Shown here piece by piece: positions 16,397 through 23,382 of a stretch of DNA of 23,864 bases. Both the position numbers and the translations under genes were made by a program. This DNA comes from Chloroflexota bacterium (GTDB lineage Bacteria > Chloroflexota > Anaerolineae > Promineifilales > Promineifilaceae). A model generated the notes under the pieces. It was given only the letters and a program-made list of their open reading frames with translations, was not told the origin of the DNA and made no database searches. The stretch lies in the NCBI GenBank assembly GCA_020353135.1, contig CP070688.1:3368006-3391869 (forward strand), read 5' to 3'. Positions within the stretch are counted from its first letter, which is position 1; each line of letters opens with the position of its first letter.

Positions 16397-18181
16397 ATGA
16401 TCATCTACCTCAAACACAGCCCACTTATCCTTAAACTGCTGATAACTGCGTCGGTCATAGTGATCGCAGCGGCGATGTGTGCCAGTTGCTCGGACGCGTC
16501 GCCGGCAGATTCGGTGGCCGTGACTCCCACCACAAGCCCTCTCTTGCCAGCGCCGTCGCTTGCAATGCCAGCCAATCCTATAGAACGCCCAGCCGTTCCA
16601 GCCTTCGTGTCGGTCGACATTGTGGGCTCGGGCGACGAAAGCGCGAGCTTTCAGCGGCCTGCATACGTCGCGGCCGAAATCGTCGGCCGTGATATTAGCA
16701 ATGTATCGCTGATCGGAGGCAGCGTCGCCGACGACGGAACGCGGCGGGTTATGATTTATCGGCCGATAGATCCAGATTTGGGAGACGAGGAGTGGCCAGG
16801 CAATTGGACCGATGGCGTCCATGAGATTATTCAGACCTGGGATTTTGGCGGCGATTTTCTCTTCGACGGCCGGAATGGCGACTTCGTGATGCTCTGGACA
16901 ACTGACCCTCAGAGCGAAACGCGGACAGTTCACGGACGATTTCGGTCAAGCGGAGTCGATGACTATGCCAACGCCGTGTTGACGGTGAACACGACCAGCG
17001 GCGCCGTGGAGGATCTCATCGAGACCGAGACGGGAATGTCGCTTGCCTTTGAGGCTGGGGACGAGTTTCAGTTAGCGAACCTGATCCTGGCCGATGACTA
17101 TTCTCTCCATAGTGAACCCGGAATCAGTCTCTTCTTCGACGACGGCGCCCAGCTGGCATATACCTCACGCCCTGATCGAAGCGGCAACTACTTCTTGGGA
17201 GTCAGCGCTGAATCGGCCGGAGGTGATTCGAACATGACTCTCGTCGATTTCAGGGTCGACAACGACGCATTGAACCCAGGGCATCGGACCTATTTCGATC
17301 CTCACCGTGGTATCCAGTTCCAATATCCGGAGTCGTGGAAGGGGTCAATAGATCGCCAAGGCCTGCTCGCTTTCAATGATCCATCTGGCACGACAAGCAT
17401 TAGCATCTCGACGCACCCCGACATGAGCGGCCGACCCGCCGTCGACCTCAAGAACATGGCGCTGGAAACTTACGGAAGCGTAACTGTGCTTTATGAGGAC
17501 CAGGTGGAAATTGGGCAGGGTGGGGGATTGCGGACGGTGTATGGTTACGAATCGGCCGGTGGTTCACGCACAGGCGTCATGCTCACCTTCTCTCAGGACG
17601 GACAACCATTCCTGATTGACATCGACGGGCCTTCGAGCAACGAGGCGGCCACATTGGAACTGGCCGGCGTGGTGGCCGGGAGCTGGGATTCCCGCCCGGT
17701 GGTGGCATCAGACAGCGGCCGCTGGGTGGAGATTGTCGTGGATGGCCTCGGAGTAGCGGCGCCAGCCGACTACAGCCATAGCCATATGGGCAATGGTTGG
17801 CATCGCTTCGCCGGACCTACTGATCAGATTTTCATCGCATTTCGAGCCGAACCGGTTACTGATCCTGGTCTAAGTCGCCGAATGGAGTATTGGACGGAGG
17901 TGGCCCGCCGAAACGTCGACGATTTCGCGGGCAGCCCGTTGCGCACCGTAAGACGAGGCGACCGAGAATGGGCCAGGGTCGACATAGAGTACCGGCTTGA
18001 AACGGGCGACATGGTGGCGGGTGTCATTATGTCAAGTAAGTTCGGTGACGGCGAACTTGTAATCTGGGGGGAAGCGCCGGCCGACCAATACCCGCAAATT
18101 GAGGCTGAAGTATTGATGGTGGCGGTTGACGAGTTGAGTCACGCGGCGCCGCCGCAACCCGACTCAGCGCGTTCGCCTTAG
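16397..18181 (+). CDS. Large putative lipoprotein, function unknown
   Basis: I do not recognise a named family for this 594-residue protein. It begins with a charged tip and a hydrophobic signal (LLITASVIVIAAAMCASC). Cys in CASC could be the lipidated residue, although Cys at -3 is unusual for a lipobox. A Pro/Thr-rich spacer follows. An Asp/Gly-rich beta-type region fills about 60-300 (GNWTDGVHEIIQTWDFGGDF). A second region starts at about 306 with YFDPHRGIQFQYPESW, a pattern typical of PsbP-like modules in bacterial lipoproteins, and a similar module may repeat near 450-575. It is probably surface-anchored. ATG 16397 is preferred over GTG 16367 because the promoter -10 box lies between them. 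It ends in a 4-bp overlap with the convergent transpeptidase gene. Confidence 0.75.
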   Translation: MIIYLKHSPLILKLLITASVIVIAAAMCASCSDASPADSVAVTPTTSPLLPAPSLAMPANPIERPAVPAFVSVDIVGSGDESASFQRPAYVAAEIVGRDISNVSLIGGSVADDGTRRVMIYRPIDPDLGDEEWPGNWTDGVHEIIQTWDFGGDFLFDGRNGDFVMLWTTDPQSETRTVHGRFRSSGVDDYANAVLTVNTTSGAVEDLIETETGMSLAFEAGDEFQLANLILADDYSLHSEPGISLFFDDGAQLAYTSRPDRSGNYFLGVSAESAGGDSNMTLVDFRVDNDALNPGHRTYFDPHRGIQFQYPESWKGSIDRQGLLAFNDPSGTTSISISTHPDMSGRPAVDLKNMALETYGSVTVLYEDQVEIGQGGGLRTVYGYESAGGSRTGVMLTFSQDGQPFLIDIDGPSSNEAATLELAGVVAGSWDSRPVVASDSGRWVEIVVDGLGVAAPADYSHSHMGNGWHRFAGPTDQIFIAFRAEPVTDPGLSRRMEYWTEVARRNVDDFAGSPLRTVRRGDREWARVDIEYRLETGDMVAGVIMSSKFGDGELVIWGEAPADQYPQIEAEVLMVAVDELSHAAPPQPDSARSP

Positions 18182-19785
18182 TCGGCAATTGCTATGGCTC
18201 CGCCGCGGCGATCGTCGCCGGCTGCTACGAGTCTACCGGCCTGCGTCCTGGATACGCTGTGAGCGCCGCCAAAATAGATGCTACGCCTATCCCAGCGATT
18301 CACACGATAGCCTATGGCTTCAAGCGCGTCAACAGCGGCTTCGTCGTAGCCTAATTCGCATTGCAGAACGCCGTTTTCGAGGTGCACTCGAGCAACGTTG
18401 ACCGACTCCACCAGGCGCATTTTGAAGTCGAGCAGATTGCTCAGCACTTGTAGAATCGCGCTGCGAATTCGAATGCTGCCTCCACTGCCGACTACGAGAC
18501 GAACATTACCTTGATGCAAAACGATTGCCGGCGTCATCATGGTTGGGATTCGTTCGCCTGGCCGGCGAGCATGGAAGCCAGCTGGATGTAGGTCCTCTTC
18601 GCCAAGAATGTTATTAGGTATAAAACCTGTGCCCGGTACTACGTAGCCTGCTGTTTCGCCGGCCGTCGTGGTCAGGCTCACGGCCATACCTTCGTTATCT
18701 ATGACACTAAGATGACTGGTGTCTGGATGGAAGTCAGGTTCTGACAAGGCGGGCAGTTGGGCAACGCCTTCAAGTCCGAGCTTGACCTCGTCGACGTAGT
18801 GGGCCACGAACGCATCAGATAGGAAGTAGGCCAGCGCGTCATCGTCTGGCAATGTTTCTGTGGCACGGTCCCAAACGGGTCGGGCGCGGCTTGTGGCGGC
18901 CATGACCTCGTAGAGTAACCTCAGGTGTTCAATCGAGCTGTGTTCATAACGGCCGACGTCGAAGTGACTCAGCAGTCTGAAGCTGAAGGCGGTCAGCACG
19001 CCGCCGGTAGAGCTTGGCGGGGGCAAAAGGATCTCGAAGTCGCGATAAACGAGGCGGATAGGTGTGAGCCGCCGGACGCGAAATGTCGCTAAATCAGTCG
19101 CGGTTAGTAGGCCGCCATTGGCCGCCTGATCGTCTGCTATGGCCCGGGCCAAACGGCCGTGTTGAGCATAATCTGGGCCCTCCCGGGCTAGCGCGGCCAA
19201 TGTCCTTTCCAAATGCGGGATTTTCAGCCTCTCTCCCGACGCGATGACTCGGCCCCTGCTTGCAAAGATCGACCGCATGCCGGCTGAGTGAGTGTAGATA
19301 GGTTCCAGCAGGGCGCAAGTCTCGGCCTGGAAGCTGGACAACCTCACGCCTTCTCGTGCCAGCTTCATGGCTGGCTCCAACAGGGCACGCAACGGCAGGC
19401 GACCGTGGTCGGCGGCCATCCGGCATAGGCCGGCGATGTTTCCAGGCACGGCGACGCTGCCCCGGCCCAGGTAGAAGTCCTGCGTCGTTGGACCGAAATC
19501 GATGGTCACTCTCTCGAAATCAATAGGGTTAGGGCTGGCCGACCCCTCGAGTCCTGGTGTCGTGCTGAAGAAGTCATAGGTCTGACTGCTGAAACCAACG
19601 CCATCAGCTTCAGGTCGGAGGACCTGGGCGATGCCGCTGCCGCCCAAGTGGACGACCCCAACTTCGGCCAGAAATGAAGCAAAAGCCGCGGCAACGGCGG
19701 CATCGACAGCATTGCCGCCTTTACGAAGCATGGCCGCTCCGGCGGCGGCCGTCTGCGGATCACCCGCAGCAATCATGCCTGACAT
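18178..19785 (-). CDS. ggt: Gamma-glutamyltranspeptidase family protein (no signal peptide)
   Basis: This 535-residue Ntn-hydrolase is expected to cleave itself before Thr356 (TSHLSVID), giving a small subunit of about 180 residues, close to the family size. The N-terminal family region AAAGAAMLRKGGNAVDAAVA is clear. Family members transfer or hydrolyse gamma-glutamyl groups, for example of glutathione. Two sites deviate: the TxTxN element reads TTTAG, and the GSPGGSRI loop reads GSGGSIRI, so substrate preference may differ and an acylase-like role is possible. No signal peptide is present, unlike periplasmic GGT, so it is probably cytosolic. A TGAGGAG ribosome site precedes the start. It is convergent with the lipoprotein gene. 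Confidence 0.9.
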   Translation of the reverse strand: MSGMIAAGDPQTAAAGAAMLRKGGNAVDAAVAAAFASFLAEVGVVHLGGSGIAQVLRPEADGVGFSSQTYDFFSTTPGLEGSASPNPIDFERVTIDFGPTTQDFYLGRGSVAVPGNIAGLCRMAADHGRLPLRALLEPAMKLAREGVRLSSFQAETCALLEPIYTHSAGMRSIFASRGRVIASGERLKIPHLERTLAALAREGPDYAQHGRLARAIADDQAANGGLLTATDLATFRVRRLTPIRLVYRDFEILLPPPSSTGGVLTAFSFRLLSHFDVGRYEHSSIEHLRLLYEVMAATSRARPVWDRATETLPDDDALAYFLSDAFVAHYVDEVKLGLEGVAQLPALSEPDFHPDTSHLSVIDNEGMAVSLTTTAGETAGYVVPGTGFIPNNILGEEDLHPAGFHARRPGERIPTMMTPAIVLHQGNVRLVVGSGGSIRIRSAILQVLSNLLDFKMRLVESVNVARVHLENGVLQCELGYDEAAVDALEAIGYRVNRWDRRSIYFGGAHSVSRTQAGRLVAAGDDRRGGAIAIAD

Positions 19786-19810
19786 TCAGGTTTGCTCCTC
19801 AGAGTATGGG

Positions 19811-19840
19811 ACGCGAATTCACGCAGATCAACGCCGATGA
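19811..19840. repeat. Three 10-bp units beginning ACGC
   Basis: The intergenic stretch reads as three 10-nt units each starting ACGC (ACGCGAATTC, ACGCAGATCA, ACGCCGATGA). It resembles decayed interspersed repeats that translate as EFTQINAD, often seen between genes in environmental bacteria. The rest of 19841-19946 shows nothing I can assign. Confidence 0.35.
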
Positions 19841-19946
19841 GCTTCGAGTTGATTCTGGTCGTTCCTTGAATTCAGTCATTGTCGGCACGCACAGGCTCAT
19901 ACCGAATCTTGCCCAGACGTTACAGGCCGCCAAGTTTACAACTTTC

Positions 19947-19975
19947 TTGACAAGACGGCGATAGATGATTATAAT
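19947..19975 (+). promoter_or_regulatory. Perfect consensus promoter of the ArsR-PLDc_N-ABC operon
   Basis: TTGACA (19947-19952), a 17-bp spacer and TATAAT (19970-19975) match the sigma-70 consensus at every position. The expected start is near 19982. The leader to ATG 20059 is about 77 nt. Confidence 0.88.
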
Positions 19976-19977
19976 TC

Positions 19978-19993
19978 TCATTATTGATAATGA
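19978..19993. promoter_or_regulatory. 16-bp perfect palindrome over the transcription start (candidate operator)
   Basis: TCATTATTGATAATGA is a perfect inverted repeat starting 2 bp after the -10 box. The word TCATTATTG recurs at 20014-20022, and ATCATTAT there (20013-20020) mirrors ATAATGAT at 19987-19994, so a second half-site lies 18 bp downstream. An ArsR-family dimer encoded directly downstream is the obvious ligand, giving self-repression. The AT-rich word also recalls a Fur box, so a Fur-type regulator is the alternative. Confidence 0.65.
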
Positions 19994-20058
19994 TGTCACT
20001 AATGACTATGGTATCATTATTGGAGATGTTCTAAGAATTGAGATTGGAGGCGATGGTT

Positions 20059-20607
20059 ATGGCCATTAACAGTGTAGAATTGGTCATACATCCCGTGCGG
20101 CTGCGGATCCTGCAGAGCCTGGAGAGCGGGGAAAAGACGACTCAAGAGATCGCCGATCGCCTGCCCGATGTCCCTAAATCGTCTCTTTACAGGCACCTGC
20201 GTTTGCTTTTGGAAGGCGAATTTGTGATCGTAGCCGAAATCAGGCTGGTACAGGGCATTCAGGAAAAAGTCTATGAACTCAGCCGCCCGGCTCGGCTAGG
20301 AGCGGAAGACGTGGCCGACCTGACGGCCGATGACCATTTACGTTACTTCACGACCTATTTGATGACGGTTTTACGAGGATTCTCCGACTATCTCTCTGAA
20401 TCAGGCGAGATAGACTTCATTGCCGACCGCGTTGGTTATAGCGAAGTGTCTTTTTGGGCCACTGGACGGGAACTGGATGAATTCGCCGCCCAGCTGAACC
20501 GCGCGTTGACGCCGCTGCTGGAGAACCTCGAAGGCGAAGGCCGGAGGCGGCGCAAGCTCGCCGTCATTGGTCACCCTTTGTTGGCACAGGGAATTAGAAA
20601 TGTTTGA
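20059..20607 (+). CDS. ArsR-like winged-helix transcriptional regulator
   Basis: This 182-residue protein has an N-terminal helix-turn-helix of ArsR type (about 8-75): HPVRLRILQSLESGEKTTQEIADRL, then SSLYRHLRLLLEGEFV as recognition helix and wing, then a strand before VYELS. The C-terminal 100 residues are helical (YFTTYLMTVLRGFSDYL) and may form a dimer or ligand pocket. No Cys-rich metal site is seen, so it is not an obvious metal sensor. ATG 20059 is 8 nt after TTGGAGG, a better spacing than the upstream in-frame ATG 20053. It is the first gene of the operon and overlaps the next by 8 bp (ATGTTTGA), which suggests translational coupling. It probably controls its own promoter. Confidence 0.88.
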   Translation: MAINSVELVIHPVRLRILQSLESGEKTTQEIADRLPDVPKSSLYRHLRLLLEGEFVIVAEIRLVQGIQEKVYELSRPARLGAEDVADLTADDHLRYFTTYLMTVLRGFSDYLSESGEIDFIADRVGYSEVSFWATGRELDEFAAQLNRALTPLLENLEGEGRRRRKLAVIGHPLLAQGIRNV

Positions 20608-20815
20608 GAATGACTTTCAGGAATTGAGCCAATACGTGCCGTTACTGATCCCGCTGTTGATCATCCAGCTGGGACTGGTGGTTATCGCTCTATGGGATTT
20701 GATCAGACGCGAGCAGACGCGAGGGCCGAAGTGGGTCTGGGTCCTGGTGATCTTCTTTATCAATTTCATCGGCCCAATCATCTATTTGGTTGTCGGCCGC
20801 GAGGACGAGTCATAG
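20600..20815 (+). CDS. PLDc_N-domain two-TM small membrane protein
   Basis: This 71-residue protein has two hydrophobic segments (about 12-32 and 45-64) joined by a charged loop (RREQTRGPKWVW). The second segment has the family ending NFIGPIIYLVVGRED. This is the PLDc_N pattern found alone in small membrane proteins, such as YxlE of the B. subtilis SigY operon, where it sits next to the ABC genes yxlF and yxlG. The same three-gene order occurs here. Role is unknown; it could be an accessory subunit or regulator of the transporter. It overlaps the regulator gene by 8 bp and ends 2 bp before the ATPase start. Confidence 0.9.
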   Translation: MFENDFQELSQYVPLLIPLLIIQLGLVVIALWDLIRREQTRGPKWVWVLVIFFINFIGPIIYLVVGREDES

Positions 20816-20817
20816 CC

Positions 20818-21744
20818 ATGGAAGCGATTCGTTGCAATGGTCTTAGCCGAAGTTACGGCCCGGTTGAAGCGCTGAAGCCGCTAGATCTGACGGTCTCGGC
20901 CGGAGCGGTGTTCGGTTTCCTGGGTCGCAACGGCGCAGGCAAGACGACCACAATTCGCCTGTTAACAGGCCTGGCCCGGCCGACGGCAGGAACTGCCTGG
21001 GTGGCAGGTGTGATGACTTCCGACGGCGATGACGTTGCCAGGGAAATGTTTGGTTATCTGCCAGAGGAACCGGCCTTCTATACCTGGATGACGCCGGTCG
21101 AGTTCCTGGATCACATCGGTCGGCTGTTCGACCTAGATAGTGAAGACCGGCGTAGTAGAATCGATGAACTACTAGACCTGACCGGCCTGTCACATGCGCG
21201 CAAGCGGCGCATCGGCGGCTTCTCACGAGGCATGCGGCAACGGTTGGGTCTGGCTCAAGCGCTCGTACACCAGCCGCCAGTCCTGTTCCTCGACGAGCCG
21301 ACCAGTGCCCTGGATCCGGCCGGGCGGCGAGACGTGCTGGAGCTGATAGAAAGTTTGCGCGGTCAAACGACCGTCTTTCTTTCCAGTCACATATTGGCGG
21401 ACGTCGAACGTGTATGCGATACGATAGGCGTCATCCATGAAGGCCAATTGCTGCTGGTCGAGGAACGGAACAGGCTATTGGCCAAGTACGCGGCCAACGT
21501 CGCCGTAATCGAGTTTGATGCGGCCAGTCTTCCAGTGTCTGAAGAACTGATCATTCATCTGGAGCAGCTGCCCTGGACGGCGACAGTCACCGTTGATGGC
21601 CCAGCTTTGCGCCTGACCACAAATGACCTGGGCGCAGCCAAGAAGGAGCTGCTGGACGCCGTAACTGCCCATGACATGATACTGATTCGCTATGAATGGG
21701 TCCGGCCGACACTGGAAGATATCTTCTTGACAATTAGCGCCTAA
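20818..21744 (+). CDS. ABC transporter ATPase (ABC-2 exporter type)
   Basis: This 308-residue ATPase shows Walker A GRNGAGKTT (36-44), Q-loop region (YLPEEPAFYTWMTPVEFL), a modified signature FSRGM (135-139), Walker B with Asp159-Glu160 (LFLDEPTSALDP) and switch SSH. The C-terminal 90 residues end with the usual LEDIFLTI. It should power the ABC-2-type permease encoded 26 nt downstream, as a homodimer. The CcmA/YxlF-like subgroup typically exports lipids, peptides or drugs, or acts in signalling. ATG 20818 starts 2 nt after the previous stop; longer in-frame readings overlap that gene and lack sense. Confidence 0.95.
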   Translation: MEAIRCNGLSRSYGPVEALKPLDLTVSAGAVFGFLGRNGAGKTTTIRLLTGLARPTAGTAWVAGVMTSDGDDVAREMFGYLPEEPAFYTWMTPVEFLDHIGRLFDLDSEDRRSRIDELLDLTGLSHARKRRIGGFSRGMRQRLGLAQALVHQPPVLFLDEPTSALDPAGRRDVLELIESLRGQTTVFLSSHILADVERVCDTIGVIHEGQLLLVEERNRLLAKYAANVAVIEFDAASLPVSEELIIHLEQLPWTATVTVDGPALRLTTNDLGAAKKELLDAVTAHDMILIRYEWVRPTLEDIFLTISA

Positions 21745-21770
21745 GCGGAGGCTAGTAGCAAGAATTAGTC

Positions 21771-23324
21771 ATGAATCTCTGGTTGTATGTCTTGGTGACG
21801 ATCATCATCATTCTGTTGCCGACTTCTCTGGCCATCTGGCTGCGGCGTGGACGGCGCGTGCCCTGGCTCTATTTCATTGTTGGGATTCTCACTTTCCTCG
21901 GGGCGCAGTTAGTGCATCTGCCATTGAATCGCTTACTGGAGCAAATCGGTCTATTACCCCAAGATACTGAGTCGGGATCGATCATCCTAACGGCGCTGAT
22001 TCTCGGACTAACGGCCGGAGTCACAGAGGAACTGGCCCGAACGGCCGGCTATGCCATCGTGCGCAAGGCGCGGCGCTATGAGGATGGTCTGATGATGGGC
22101 CTGGGACACGGGGGGATCGAAGCTATGATCGTCGGCGTGATCTTGGCCGCCAGCGTGAGTTCGCTCTGGTTTGTACAAGAAGGAGGCATTCCGCCGATTG
22201 AGCTGTCGCCTGAGCAATCGGCCGCCCTTGAGCGGCAGTCGTCGATCCTGAGCGAGTCACCGGCGCTTGCGTTATTGCCCCTGGTGGAGCGCGCTATTGC
22301 CCTGGTGATCCAGGTTAGCCTGTCTATCATGGTGCTCATGGCCTTTGTCAGGCGCAATTGGCTCTACGTTGTGGCGGCGATAGGCGTCCACACCGCGTTT
22401 GACTTCACTGTCGTGACGGCAAGCAGTCGGGTAGAGAACATCTGGCTGGTCGAAGGCCTGCTGGCCCTTGCGGCGGCGCCGGTCGCCTACTGGGCCTGGC
22501 GTCAACGGCAGCGAGTGGCGGCCGAACCGATGCGCCAACGCGCGTCGCTCCGGCGCGGAGCGTCGTTATTTGGCGCCGCCCTTGGCAAAGAGATGCTGTA
22601 CCAGTGGCGAACCAAGCGACTGCTGATAGTGTGCGCAGTTTTCCTGATATTTGGCATGATTTCGCCTTTGCTGGCCGAATTCACGCCGCAGCTGTTGGGC
22701 AGCCTTGAAGGCGCCGAGCAGTTTGCCGACCTGATCCCTGAGCCATCGGTTGGCGACGCCGTCGGCCAATATCAAAGAAACATCACTCAATTTGGTTTTA
22801 TATTGGCCATCCTGCTGGGAATGGGAGCAGTCGCTGGCGAGAAGGAGAAGGGCACAGCGGCCATGATCCTCAGCAAGCCCATGCCGCGCTGGGCTTTCCT
22901 GACAAGCAAGTTCGTGGCTCAGGTGCTGGTCTATGCGCTGGCATTCGTACTGGCCGGAGCCGCAGCCTATTTCTATACGGCCGTTCTTTTTGAGTCGCTG
23001 GACGCGATGGGCTTCTTTCTGGCCAACCTCATACTGTTGGCCTGGCTGCTGGTGTTTGTCGCCGTGACGTTGTTGGGTAGTGCGTTAGGCAAGAGCATTC
23101 CGGCCGCGGCCGGATGGTCGGCGCTGGGGGCGGTCATCCTTCTAACCGCCGGCAGCTTGCCGACCTACGGCGCTCTGGCTCCATCTGGTCTCGTAGCCTG
23201 GGCCGGTCAATTGGCCCTGGGCGCCGAAGGCGGACCCAATGGCGGTTCGCTGGCCATGAGCCTGGTCCTGATCCTGGTTCTGGTGATCAGCAGCATGGCG
23301 GTCTTTGAGCAACAAGAGGTATAA
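21771..23324 (+). CDS. YhfC-like putative intramembrane metalloprotease fused to an ABC-2-type permease
   Basis: This 517-residue membrane protein has two parts. Residues 1-245 look like the YhfC family, with about seven hydrophobic segments and the conserved polar motifs EExxR (Glu86, Glu87, Arg90), GHGGIE (His113, Glu117) and HTAFD (His207, Asp211). These resemble the metal-site motifs of the related CPBP/PrsW-type intramembrane proteases. A basic linker (about 243-263) leads to residues 265-517, an ABC-2-type permease half with LGKEMLYQWRTKRLLIV, then GMGAVAGEKEKGTAAMILSKPM, the conserved coupling region, and four or five more TM segments. The partner ATPase is directly upstream. The single unbroken frame supports a true fusion. 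Protease activity is inferred, not shown. The ribosome site is weak. The stop codon overlaps a TATAAT box. Confidence 0.87.
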   Translation: MNLWLYVLVTIIIILLPTSLAIWLRRGRRVPWLYFIVGILTFLGAQLVHLPLNRLLEQIGLLPQDTESGSIILTALILGLTAGVTEELARTAGYAIVRKARRYEDGLMMGLGHGGIEAMIVGVILAASVSSLWFVQEGGIPPIELSPEQSAALERQSSILSESPALALLPLVERAIALVIQVSLSIMVLMAFVRRNWLYVVAAIGVHTAFDFTVVTASSRVENIWLVEGLLALAAAPVAYWAWRQRQRVAAEPMRQRASLRRGASLFGAALGKEMLYQWRTKRLLIVCAVFLIFGMISPLLAEFTPQLLGSLEGAEQFADLIPEPSVGDAVGQYQRNITQFGFILAILLGMGAVAGEKEKGTAAMILSKPMPRWAFLTSKFVAQVLVYALAFVLAGAAAYFYTAVLFESLDAMGFFLANLILLAWLLVFVAVTLLGSALGKSIPAAAGWSALGAVILLTAGSLPTYGALAPSGLVAWAGQLALGAEGGPNGGSLAMSLVLILVLVISSMAVFEQQEV

Positions 23325-23325
23325 T
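23320..23325 (+). promoter_or_regulatory. -10 box overlapping the permease stop, for the flavin-reductase-like gene
   Basis: TATAAT at 23320-23325 includes the TAA stop of the permease gene. It would start a transcript about 50 nt before ATG 23383. The -35 region is poor, so confidence is modest. Confidence 0.4.
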
Positions 23326-23382
23326 CCTGCCAGCCAAAGTGTAGAGTCGACAATAATCCAATAGCTCTAATAGGAGAAGGTT

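Noticed and set aside
20692..20817. 42-residue extension of the exporter ATPase
   Set aside because: It is the PLDc_N gene read in another frame, and the ATPase fold begins at ATG 20818.
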